Positions 46,231-56,990 of a stretch of 64,000 bases of DNA are shown here, one piece after another (the stretch's first letter is position 1; each line of letters opens with the position of its first letter). Made by a program: the position numbers and the translations under genes. This DNA is from Dreissena polymorpha (taxonomy: Eukaryota > Mollusca > Bivalvia > Myida > Dreissenidae). The notes below the pieces were generated by a model, which worked only from the letters and a program-made list of their open reading frames with translations, searched no databases and was not told the DNA's origin. Where the stretch lies: contig NC_068362.1 in the NCBI RefSeq assembly GCF_020536995.1, positions 106,983,689 to 107,047,688 of the forward strand, in the 5' to 3' direction.

Positions 46231-46293
46231 TTTAACACGGCACGCGACTTGTTTTCTATAGACACAGAAGGAAATCAAGTGTGGGTTATTCTA

Positions 46294-47528
46294 CATTCTA
46301 CCACGGCACGTGACTTGTTTTCTATAAACAAAGAAGGAAAACTTCCGTGGGTTATTACCCCGATATACCAACGGAGATAAGTATGACATCACTTTGATTG
46401 TCCGCGCACATTTTATGAATGAAGACGACGTCCTTTGATTGTAATTGTTGTGGTGACGTCACGTTTTCGCGGAAAAGTGGAGGACGTTCGGTTAATATAA
46501 TTCTCATTTATAACCTTTATATCGCGGAAAACTTATTAATGAAATCGTGTTAGAATCGAAATAATCCACGGGTAACCGTTGATTATTGCGGTAATAACCA
46601 ACGGTATGTCGTTCCGATGCGTGTTATCAAACCACTCGGGCTACGCCCTCGTGGTTTAATTCCTACGCATCGGAACTCCATACCGTTGGTTATTACCGCA
46701 ATAACCAACGGTTACCCGTGTATTATTTCTTAAATAACTTATGGGCGGAGCTTAATGTTTCGAAAATAGTTCCGAATAAGCAAATAACATATTGCAGTAA
46801 AATGCACGTGCTAAAACCCGCACTTAAAGAAATGTAATAAATGTAGCATGTATATAAATGTAATGAAACAACACATTGTATAAATGGTGATATGCGGCAT
46901 AACCACGCCTACAAAGAATTTTATTTGTTAGGAAACGTACTTAAGAAAACATTTATAGCATGTCAGGTTTTCAGTAGCATCAATAAACAGCTTGAACCAA
47001 ATAAATCAGAATCGTGTTTTAATTCCTACGCATCTATACTCCTTACTGTGTGTTATTCGACAACAAACCATCATAGAAAAATATTATTTAAGAAATAATC
47101 GACGGGTAACCGTTGGTTATTGCGGTAATAACCAACGGTATGGAGTTCCGATGCGTAGGAATTAAACCACGAGGGCGTAGCCCGAGTGGTTTGATAACAA
47201 GCATCGGAACGACATACCGTTGGTTATTACCGCAATAACCAACGGTTACCCGTCGATTATTTCGATTCTAACACGATTTCATTAATAAGTTACCTGCAAT
47301 TTAAAGGTTATAAATGAGAATTATATTAACCGAACGTCCTCCACTTTTCCGCGAAAACGCGACGTCACCACAACAATGAAAATTAAATGACGTCGTCTTC
47401 ATTCATAAACAGTGCACGGACAATCAAAAGTGACGTCATACTAACAACCGTTGGTATATCGGGGTAATAACCCACGGTAGATTTCCTTCTTTGTATATTA
47501 AAAAAAGGCACGTGCCGTGGTAGAATTC
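46294..47528. mobile_element. Foldback element with nested palindromes
   Basis: Arms of about 440 bp (46294-46740 and 47083-47528) are inverted copies from ATTCTACCACGGCACGTG inward, through GGGTTATTACCCCGATATAC, GGTGACGTC, GCGGAAAAGTGGAGGACGTT and AATGAAATCGTGTTAGAATC. Each arm ends in its own palindrome of about 155 bp (46568-46722 and 47102-47256): CGGGTAACCGTTGG ... GGTAATAACCAACGGTATG ... mirrored. A 340-bp single-copy spacer separates them. A partial tandem repeat of the outer 65 bp precedes the left arm at 46234. TA flanks both sides. Confidence 0.85.
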
Positions 47529-49188
47529 TTAATTAATTACTGCTAAAATATGAATACTGGTTTGTTAAAACGGAAACATAATTGCTCAGCGCGTTATGAA
47601 TTGACTGTGACGTGAACGCAAACAGGAAGAGTTTCGATGTATAATTTTGCCATCTGATATTTAGAATCAATTTCTTGTAATCAAATAGTCAACATCTTTC
47701 CCAGAGGTGTTGACAATATTGTCTACTAACGTAAAATGTTTCAGCGGTATCAAATGCTCATAATTATCATTTACAAAATAAGTAACGACAAAAAGTCGTG
47801 TGCGTGTTGCTTCATATTCTGCATACATTACGTTTGGATATAAACATCCCGTGGAAAATATATTGTATTTTTTGCGTCGTCTCGAATGTTTTTTAAATAC
47901 TATTCAACACTTTAATAACTATTCAACTTGTTGTATAATTGTTTATTCTTTGTTATCATTTAACTATTTGACAGTTTAGTTTGTTTGTTTTTTAATAATA
48001 GTAACATATTACTATTTGCAGATAAAACTTATTCTACGGGAGTTCACATCATATATGTCCTCACATGGCATATAATTAGTTTATTTCTCCAATTTCGAAA
48101 CAAATCGTATGTCAATATTTGATTAACAGGAAGTTTTCTTTCTACACATTCAAATCATACTTTCATTGCCGCGTCATGCGAACATGGGTCTTATGGCGTT
48201 TCGGCAATCGTAGCTCAAGCCATTTGCGCCGTCTGGTTAGAGGCGATGCTGTCCGCTATGGAATTTCTTACGGTTGTATGGTCAAACATGTATTATATAC
48301 CTCATGATTAGACAGAGAGATGCACAGGCTGGGTGGGATACAGCTATAATGGAAGCATATGGAATACGACCCGTTTTCGCATGACGCTGATCCTTAAAAA
48401 TCTCATTGCGAGTTGTAAATTGCACATTTTATCAAAATACTGTTCGATATAAAATTGAATAAATACATGTAGAAAATATAGACTGGAAATAAAGGTAACC
48501 TTTTCAGGCGTTCAGAAACAATTTCCAGAATTGCTGACCGAGCACGACAAACATTGTGGTTGGATAATTAAACGATTTTCATCTTATTGTGACACTATAC
48601 TATTTCGTTAATGTTTTATTCTCATCTTGAAAGCAAAACTGTGTTTATCGATAGTCAATTATGTCTTTCCCTGACGATTCCATGCAACCATTTACCGCTA
48701 AAAACTAATTATAAAAGTTTATATTTTATTTGCAACAACTGTTTTTAACCCCACTTGATTTTCTTGAAAATTAACGTCGCCATTCATTTCCGCTGCTAGA
48801 ATCACGTGCCCGGCTTAGCAGTGAATTACACTGACAGAGCCAGGCACAAAATCATCCAATCAACAACAACAACGACGCTTTGACAAATATAAATAATAAA
48901 AAAATACTTACTAGTTCTGATTGTATTAGTTTTAAGGGGTAAGTTGTTGCATATGCATGCATTATGTGGCATGCCTCGTTGTTGTAAAGAAATAGGACGC
49001 GAGCTATCGATTAATGGGTAGCTAAAACTCAAAAATATTGTTTGAAAGTATGTCCAAGATTTATTCTCATGGAACAACGGAATCGAAATATTGCTTGGTT
49101 ATCGGCCGACTGTGAGTGAACGGCTGGGAAGATTTCTTGTAAGTAATTTTTTGATAGGTTGTCCAAGTGTCCATAAAAGGACCAAGGT
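47529..49188. other. No gene seen
   Basis: AT-rich non-coding DNA. The small ORFs at 48119-48307 and 48826-49077 have no motif. Confidence 0.4.
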
Positions 49189-49570
49189 TGTTGCAACCCG
49201 TTTTGTAATAAAAAACCCGAATTGTAATAATTATTGCAAAGTGGGTTGCGATGCATTATTACATTTCGGGTCGACAGTAACAACCCGTTTTGTAATAAAA
49301 ACCCGAAATGTAATAAATTTTATCATGTCCATTAAATCAGAGATACAGACTTTTTTAGAAGTTATTTTCATGTTTAAATTAGTTTTAGAGTAGGTATTGA
49401 CTGTTCCCCCGACCTTTGTTTTTGAAATACTCCATCAAAAAATCATGAATGTAATAATTTATTACAAAGTGGGTTGCGATGCATTATTACATTTCGGGTC
49501 GACAGTAACAACCCGTTTTGTAATAAAAACCCGAAATGTAATAAATTTTATCATGTCCATTAAATCATCA
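49189..49570 (+). repeat. Tandem array B, second left end of the giant family
   Basis: It starts TGTTGCAACCCGTTTTG with the same short terminal unit as 17374 (one base differing in the palindrome) and runs into 1.5 units of the roughly 230-bp repeat. The six bases before it are CAAGGT, not TACCAG, so it is a separate insertion or an internal copy. Confidence 0.8.
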
Positions 49571-49607
49571 GGGAGGAAGGAAGGGAGGGAGGGAGGGATG
49601 AAACACT
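49571..49607. repeat. GGGA-rich junction
   Basis: GGAAGGAAGGGAGGGAGGG followed by GATGAAACACT. It corresponds to the 18775-18790 region of the first copy, after which about 615 bp present there are absent here. Confidence 0.6.
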
Positions 49608-49955
49608 CTGCTGTATACATATATGTGAATTGCTCACAAAATGTACTAAGTAAACAATTAAATATAATAGAAACAAACGTCATTAAAAATTATAAATTCA
49701 CTGTTTGGATTTTCTCCCTTGAAAAATAATATTCTTCTTTCCACTATGATCTATAAATAAACAGGCTTATTTATAGATATTTCTTCGAACTGATATTGGT
49801 AACAAATTATTAAAGTGATGTTATGGGCATCTAACAGTTTATAGGTGTCTATCGCAACCGTTGTTTATTTTTGGTGTTTTCACTTCGTATACACTTATAT
49901 TTGTTAATGCAGCATCAACAAGTTAAAACAATATCCCGGAAAGAGAAAAATAATG
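49608..49955 (+). repeat. Internal segment with empty site for the 4.9-kb transposon
   Basis: It matches 19407-19517 joined directly to 24437-24672. The junction TCTCCCTT/GAAAAATAAT has one CTT (49718-49720), documenting the pre-insertion state. Confidence 0.9.
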
Positions 49956-50344
49956 CATTTGTATATCAACCGTACTTTCGTTTGACAACTGATCATGCAT
50001 GTACGATGTGAGCCTAAATATAGTTTAAGTGCAGATTCGTTCATACGACAAAAAGACACAATTTTGTTTTACGGATCATTTTGGCTTACAGGACTGGGTG
50101 AGTCATGTAAAATATCGAATATAAAATATATTTTTATATACAAATGGTAGCAAGATGAGTAGCAGATACTTGGTAAGTAACCACATTTTAACTAACTCTT
50201 TTGACCTGTTAATTCTTTTCAGCTCAATTCAACAGTGAAAAATGTCCATAATATCACTTTAAACAGCACCAGAGAGAATAGTCTCTGATGGCCTTAGCTA
50301 TTACAGTTCCCAGGAGTTTCAACATTTCCTGGCTGAATGGGACA

Positions 50345-50880
50345 TCAATCACGTTCAAAAGTAAAACAATTACAGTTTAAATCTTTTAACATAAAATTCA
50401 ACAAAACTATCTGCCCCGATAACAAGTTCATTATAAACAGGGGCGATAATATCATACAATCCCCATGATTTAACAAATTGAGAGTAATTCAATCTTTTAA
50501 AATCAACAAAAATTCTAAATCTAAATAAAGACAAAAACATAGTAAGACTATCGATAACTTGTTTTTTATGATGTTTTATTTGATTTTGCAAATGCCAAAT
50601 AACAAATCTGGAAATAGATAAGATCACTAAAATTGTGTAATTATGTCCAGCATTATCTGCTTTAAAATAAAAAACCTTTAATACCTTTTCATAAAAAAGT
50701 GATTTTTGATTCTGATGCAATATTTAACATATATATAACAATTTTATTGAGGGGACTAAAAAGAGAACATTCTATAAATAGTTGCGAAACAGTTTCGATA
50801 TTTATGCAGTAATAACAATTTTTATCTTTTAAATTCCTTTTAGGTTAAGGTTGGTCGATTATTACTTTTTATTCTTTAAG
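50345..50880 (-). pseudogene. 5'-truncated LINE, reverse-transcriptase 3' end
   Basis: On the minus strand from about 50870 down, NCYYCINIETVSQLFIEC is a zf-RVT-type knuckle (CxxC...H/Q-L-F-x-EC) that follows reverse transcriptase in jockey/Nimb-like LINEs. It is followed, in another frame, by a 116-codon ORF (50720-50370) with ISRFVIWHLQNQIKHHKK and FRIFVDFKRLNYSQFVKSWG, the usual terminal block of such ORF2 proteins. The frame change and the lack of any upstream RT show a dead 3' fragment. Confidence 0.65.
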
Positions 50881-52101
50881 CGAATGAATAAGTCATACTA
50901 ATTAAATAGAAATTCTTATTACTTTATATTATAATATTTTATATACAATTGAAATAATAAAAGGTACTTAATCTTGATGCATTATACATTTTGTATCCAG
51001 AATTGAACAATATTATTGAATACGATTGTTTATAAGCAGAGTTTAACCAAAATAATGTTGTTCAAGGGAGTTAATACAAAAAAATATTTGCACCACTCTG
51101 TGCTATTAGAAGTCGGCAACGGTTTATCAAGGACGACTCTTAATGGCTATACTAGATTTTTGCCATAAAGAGACTTTCTTCAATTAAAAATATACATGCG
51201 GAATGTGTCGCCCCTTATTAGCCTGTATGGACTGCACACGCTAATAATGGACGAAAATGTACACACATGCATTTAACCCCCTTTTCACAGAGCGAGACTT
51301 ATTTGATTTAATCACTGTTGTAATTGTATGCGTACTCTGTGTTTAATGAAATGTAGGTATACTGTTATCTACTTGTAAACAATTTTACGAACAAGTCGGT
51401 CCTTTATATTGCAATTGCCTAACTTACCTCAGGATGATGAAACACATTTACATGCCATAATTGAAAACTATAATTAACGCTCGATGTGTACCAAGTAACG
51501 ACGTTAATAAATAAATAGCAGTAACCTCGAATACATGTATCTGAAAGTAACAGGCAAGTAGTACTACGTTAAGAATTGATGTTTGAAAGATGCCTTCAGT
51601 GTGCAACTCATTTTAAATTCACGTCAAGGAAAACGTAACAATGCAAAAACTAAATAATTAATGATCGTATAATCAATTTGTAGCACCGATTAGAATTATT
51701 CGCTAGTCAATTCGCGACAACGTGGTGTAATCAATAGCTTTAAATAATATTTTATTAATATCGTTGTATTACAACTTTGATATTTACAACCTTATATGTT
51801 TTTTGTTCAACTTAACCTTAGTAAAAATTAACAACTATGTTTGTTTAATTAAGGCCCTGCTTTTGCTGAATCAAGGATAATAATACTATAACATTCTAAC
51901 ATTTAATCAGTGTTCACAATTATTTGCATAATGCAGAAGCATGTATAATTATACAATTAGAGTAACATGTGAAGTTTACACGAGACCGACTGTATACATA
52001 ACTGAATGTTCACTGGCCCGACGTAATGTTTCACTAGACCTGAACAGTCAGTCTAGTAGCCATGGCGTCTGTTTCAGTACGATATGTTCAATAAAACATA
52101 T
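50881..52101. other. Non-coding; worn MITE at about 51160-51300
   Basis: 51160-51300 retains TATTAGCCTGTATGGACTGC and CATGCATTTAACCCCC from the foldback MITE family. Nothing else recognised. Confidence 0.5.
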
Positions 52102-52362
52102 GAGCCACGCTATGTGAAAAAGGGGTTTAATGCATGTGCGTAAAGTGTCGTCCAAGATTTGCATGTGCAGTCCGCACAGGCTAATCAGGCACGACACTTT
52201 CCGCCTAAACTTGATATTTGCTCAGAAGAGACTTTCTTGAAACGAATAATATCATAAAGGCGCAAAGTGTCGTCCCTTATTAGCCTGTGTGGACTGCACA
52301 GGCTTCTCTGGGACGGCACTTTACGCACATGAATTAGACCCCTTTTTACAGAGCAAGGCCCA
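52102..52362. mobile_element. Foldback MITE, complete copy
   Basis: The inverted ends (AAAAAGGGGTTTAATGCATG at the left, with its mirror TTAGACCCCTTTTTACAG at the right) continue through GTGCGTAAAGTGTCGTCC and the paired CAGTCCGCACAGGC / GCCTGTGTGGACTGCACAGG blocks. It is the same family as 31530-31748. Confidence 0.8.
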
Positions 52363-53782
52363 TTTTTATTGTATGTAATCCGCTATGTAGCTAAGCTTAC
52401 TCAAACAGGAAGATCAATTCATAAGTCTTCTACATATGTCAGTGTCAAATAAACATTATTTTATATATTTAACTCAATTTTAAATAAAAATGCCATACGA
52501 AAAGGATAGAACTTGAATAACTTGAATTTATATTTCTTTTAAACGTTAACTAGTCTATAACTTATGCTCTATGGAGAAGTCAATGAGGGGAAGGCATCTG
52601 TTTTATTAACGTTATACATAAGAATTGCCTCATATTTTCTCAGGCGGGGTAAGATAATACATATTAAATATTATATTCATGATAATAAATTAAATTGATT
52701 TTTTTGTACGAATTAATGTGTTTTCACAGTTATTATTCACAATATTTGTTTTAATTCGTTGTGTTTCGCTAAGATGATCCACAGTGGAACAGGCATTCTA
52801 GAATATTAAAAATAATACTTAATTAATTATACTTAATTATTCACATACTATTCTGTTTCTTATGAAATGGTTTTGGTACATTTGACGCAGTAGTGGAAAC
52901 TGTGGGTCTTTTATAATATACCGATACTGACGTTTCATATCGGAATGACGCAGTTGTGAAACATGCCACCAAGAACATTTAGTATTATACAATACACGTA
53001 GTGTAAAATATATGCTGTTAACGCCATCATTTTTGTATGTCTATTAAAACAGATACAATAATAAGTGAATCGTATTAACTATGATTATTATTTCCTTTTG
53101 CCTACTGTTAAAAATATTAAGGTGATCGAATGACTGTATTGGATAGAGTAAAAGTAATCAACTTGTGCGATTATGTTATATTATGTTGACTCTTTGTAAT
53201 GAAGAAGATCACTTCTTTGTATGATTTTCACAATTTGAAAATGTAATTGTATTGTTATCATTATCAATTAGAATATTCTTAAGGTAATTGTTTTGTTATC
53301 ATTATCAATTAGAATATTCAATCTACATATGTTTAATGCTAACTGATTAAATAAATATACTAATTATTTTTTGCAATTCAAGCATAAGCATTACGTAATA
53401 GTGTTTCTTAACTAAGTCTGTGTAATTGAACAATTTTGAAATTTTTAATTGTATCCAGCATTGAAAATATAATCGATCATTTAAACAATGAGAACTTTTT
53501 TGTGGAAATGAAATTCACCACCGAAATTATATATTCATTATGTAAATGACTTCTTGATTCTATTCTTTGAATGATTTTGACATGTTTTTTCTTTTATGTT
53601 TTACCCACTATTTGTATACATCATTTTGTGTTGTTCTTCTCAAATACATGTATCATGTCTTTGCTATCTCAAACAGATAGTGTGTATAGGCTATAAATTT
53701 GCAATATGCTATTTAATGCCGAAAAAATGTTATAATATGTTGTGTTATGGCCTTTTAACAGATTTTAGCATGTTTTGAAGAT
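52363..53782. other. Non-coding; 42-bp direct duplication at 53237-53322
   Basis: GTAATTGTATTGTTATCATT plus ATCAATTAGAATATTC occurs twice in tandem with one or two differences. No gene seen. Confidence 0.5.
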
Positions 53783-54055
53783 TGTCAGTAAATGCTTTAT
53801 AATGATAAATGTAAACATTGGACTGAAAAAGTTCAAGTAAAAAATCAAGAATAAAATTTAAAAAAGGAAAAAAATGCAGCCCTCATCAGGGCATGAACAA
53901 GTGAACCCCGGAGTCCTGAAGTAAAAACCAATTACACCGCTCGACCATCCTGCCAAGTATGTATGAGTGACGTATTTTATACTTTATATAAGCAAACTTC
54001 GTAGTTTCACAAAATTAAACGACAATAACAGAACTCTCCAAATTATTCAATCGTT
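53783..54055 (-). repeat. Copy of the tRNA-bearing core of the 3.1-4.5 kb element
   Basis: The reverse complement matches 3570-3810 on both flanks (ACTACGATGATATAAGG-type and AATGTTTACATTTATCA-type blocks). The centre holds a longer tRNA-like segment: GGCAGGATGGTCGAGCGG (box A) and GGGGTTCACTTGTTC (box B-like). The acceptor arms do not pair, so it is a tRNA relic. The 26-36 bp repeat arms of the other copy are absent. Confidence 0.7.
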
Positions 54056-54593
54056 TCGCGTTGCAACGCTTTATAATTTTCAGGTTTTTAAATCGTCAAA
54101 AGATGCATACAATGGCTATATTAGACCATGGTAAACGTTCAGTATTACTGATTTCTCACAAATATCATAACTTAAACGAAAATGTGCGAATCTGAAACAA
54201 CTTTTTTCAATTTTGTCAATTTACCAACACATGAAAAGATCCCTTTAAGAAACAAATCCACATCAATGGCAATTTTATCTGTCTTCAAATATATAACGAA
54301 CTTTTCATATACTAGTATGTCCACTTCAATCATTTTGAATGTGAAAAATAGACGAATAAAACGACCTTTATATACACCCACAAACGAAGTTTACGGGGGG
54401 GGATACCGGTATATAGGAGTGAACTTGTCTTTCTGTCTGTTTGTTTGTCAGTCGGTCTTTCCTAAAGCGTTTAAAAGGGTTGTACATCAAAAACTAACAT
54501 ACTTGTTAATAACTTAATTGTATTCACTAAAATATAACTCGAAAAAACACCAGATTCTGCATATATCCTGACACTTATTCCACTGATCGGGTA
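54056..54593. other. No gene seen
   Basis: Small ORFs on both strands at 54172-54517 have no recognisable motif. Confidence 0.4.
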
Positions 54594-55083
54594 TGTACGT
54601 TGGCCGGGGTGTTGGTGTGTACGTTGGCCGGAGTGTTGGTGTGAACGTTGGCCGGCGTGTTGGTGTGTACGATGGCCGGGGTGTTGGTGTGTACGTTGGC
54701 CGGGGTGTTGGTGTGTTCGTTGGCCGGGTTGCTGGTGTGTACGTTGGCCGGAGTGTTGGTGTGTAAGTTGGCCGGGGTATTGGTGTGTACGTTGGCCGGG
54801 GTGTTGGTGTGTACGTTGGCCGGGTGTTGGTGTGTACGTTGGCCGGAGTGGTGGTGTGTACGTTGGCCGGCGTGTTGGTGTGTACGTTGGCCGGAGTGTT
54901 GGTGTGTACTTTGGCCGGGGTGTTGGTGTGTACGTTTGCCGGCGTGTTGGTGTGTACGTTTGCCGGGGTGTTGGTGTGTACGCTGGCCGGGGTGTTGATG
55001 TGTACGTTGGCCTGGGTGTTGATGTGTACGTTGGCCAGGTGTTGGTGTGTACGTTGGCCGGGATGTTGGTGTGTACGTTGATT
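54594..55083. repeat. 24-bp minisatellite, about 20 copies
   Basis: The unit TGTGTACGTTGGCCGGGGTG + TTGG varies at a few positions, and some units are one base short. Because 24 is a multiple of three, every frame stays open: the minus strand reads NTPANVHT repeats inside ORFs of about 200 codons. The flanks show no coding support, so I treat it as a minisatellite. Confidence 0.85.
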
Positions 55084-56009
55084 TAGTATATTGCAACCTA
55101 AACACAATGATAACGAGCAGGTGAGTTAGGTAGTTTTTCTTGAATGTTCTGAGCTTTAATGAGTACATACGAGCGACGCGGAGAGTCAATAGCTGGGAGT
55201 TGTATTATTGCAACTAGTGATATAGTTACAAAGTCCTCAAATACGTCCCGTTTTATTGAGCAGAACGTATGCAGGCAAGGATTCTTTAAGTTTTAAGTAA
55301 ATTTACAGGTAAGAACGGGTTAATTGATTTGTTCTACAAGTATCCATAGTGCATTTACGTGTTTACTTATATTTGGAAAATGAGCACTGGCTGAATACAT
55401 ACTACAATTTACTTAATTTAATTTGAACATTACGTTTACACTTTTAGAAGTTAGAATACACTGTGTATTCGACGTAGAATTATGTCGAAGATTGTAGGCT
55501 ATCATAGGAATTATAAGGCTGTTGTCGTGTATATATAATGGTTTTTACAGTGCCCCAGGTAATTATTTGGGAAATGGGGTTTTCACCCATTGATTTTGAA
55601 AAACAGGAGGATTTCATTCTTGAAATAGGGTGAAATGAATTATAAAAGTGCATACCTTAAAGTCATTTCTGTTGAAGCTGCACACTTGAATTGATTCAAT
55701 AAAATTGTATCCTTGAAACTGTCAATGCTATAAACTTTAAATAAATAAAAAAACTGATTTTAACTGATATCTTTGTAACTATCAACTGATATTTTGTCGC
55801 AACAATCGCGGACGTCTTTCTAACTGTCTTAGACATTTTTATTTTTCGCATCGTAATAGAAACTGAAAGTAGAGACGCTTTACAAATATATGCACAATGG
55901 GCGACGAATTAAGTCAGATTGAAAACGCATGTATGTCGTCGTAAATTATTTGGTAAGTCGCTATATTTAAATATGAAAATATTTTCGCAGATCGTTTGAA
56001 TAACTTTTA
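55084..56009. other. No gene seen
   Basis: AT-rich, with no repeat recognised before array C. Confidence 0.4.
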
Positions 56010-56475
56010 CTGTCATCCCGATATGTAATAATGCATCGCAACCACCAAGTAATAATTTATTACATTTATGTTTCTTTGATGAAATGTATAAGAACGAAGG
56101 TCGGGTGAATAGTCAATTCCTACTCATTTTTTTTATAAACATGAAACAATATTCGAACAAATCTCGGACTTTATCGGACATCGGACAATTTATAACATTT
56201 CGGGGTTTTATTATATAACGGGTTGTTACTCTCAACCCGAAATGTAATAATGCATCGCAACCCACTTTGCAATACAATATTGCATTTATGATTATGTTAT
56301 GGAGTCTACAAGATCGAAGGTCAAGTGAATTGTCAATTCCTAATAAAAATGTATTTAAACTTGAAAATAAATTCAAAACATATCAACATCTTGGACTTTA
56401 TACGACATGGCAAATGTATAACATTTTGGGGTTTTATTACAAAACGGGTTGTTACAGTCAACCCGGAATCTAATC
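56010..56475 (-). repeat. Tandem array C, two diverged units
   Basis: Reverse-orientation units of the roughly 230-bp repeat (ATGTAATAATGCATCGCAAC, GGGGTTTTATTA). They are more diverged than array D and end without the terminal unit. Confidence 0.8.
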
Positions 56476-56990
56476 GACTTACTTAATATGAATCAATAAC
56501 ATCACATTTTGCTGGGTGTTTTTAAGTGTATATTTAAAAATGTGTTTGTTATATATATTTTCAGAATTATGTGTTATATATAATTTCTGCTATTGAATCC
56601 CACTGTTATTGACATTGTACTGTTTTCATAATGTGTTGTTGACAATGTACATTGTACAAGTCAAAATAAACTGTCTGTCTGTCTGTCTGTTATTGCCAAA
56701 CTATATGCATTTTCTGCTAAAGTTTGTTGCCGTTGATTGTATTTGATTTTAGGAATGGTTAACTGTCATTTTATAGTTGTAGTTATAATAAATCTAATAT
56801 GCATTTTGTTTTTGAAATACATAGAATCCAAATATTTATCTCACATCAAATTTGTTAAGAACATTCTCCGAAATTAAAATAACAATTATGCCAATCACAT
56901 TTCCTTGACATGCTATTTTATTGAAATATTTGCTATGTTTATATGGCTATGTACTGATTGTATTCGAAAATGAAATTGTCTGTCTGTCTG
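56476..56990. other. Spacer with (CTGT)n tracts
   Basis: Short CTGTCTGTCTGT runs lie at about 56670-56692 and 56980-56992. Nothing else seen. Confidence 0.5.

Noticed and set aside
48170-48260. tRNA-like GCGCCGTCTGGTTAGAGGCG
   Set aside because: No convincing box B and no cloverleaf.
53885-53960. Functional tRNA gene
   Set aside because: Box A is good, but the acceptor strands do not pair and the T arm is incomplete.
54514-55189. ORFs of about 200 codons with NTPANVHT or GVLVCTLA repeats
   Set aside because: A 24-bp period keeps all frames open. There is no coding support in the flanks.
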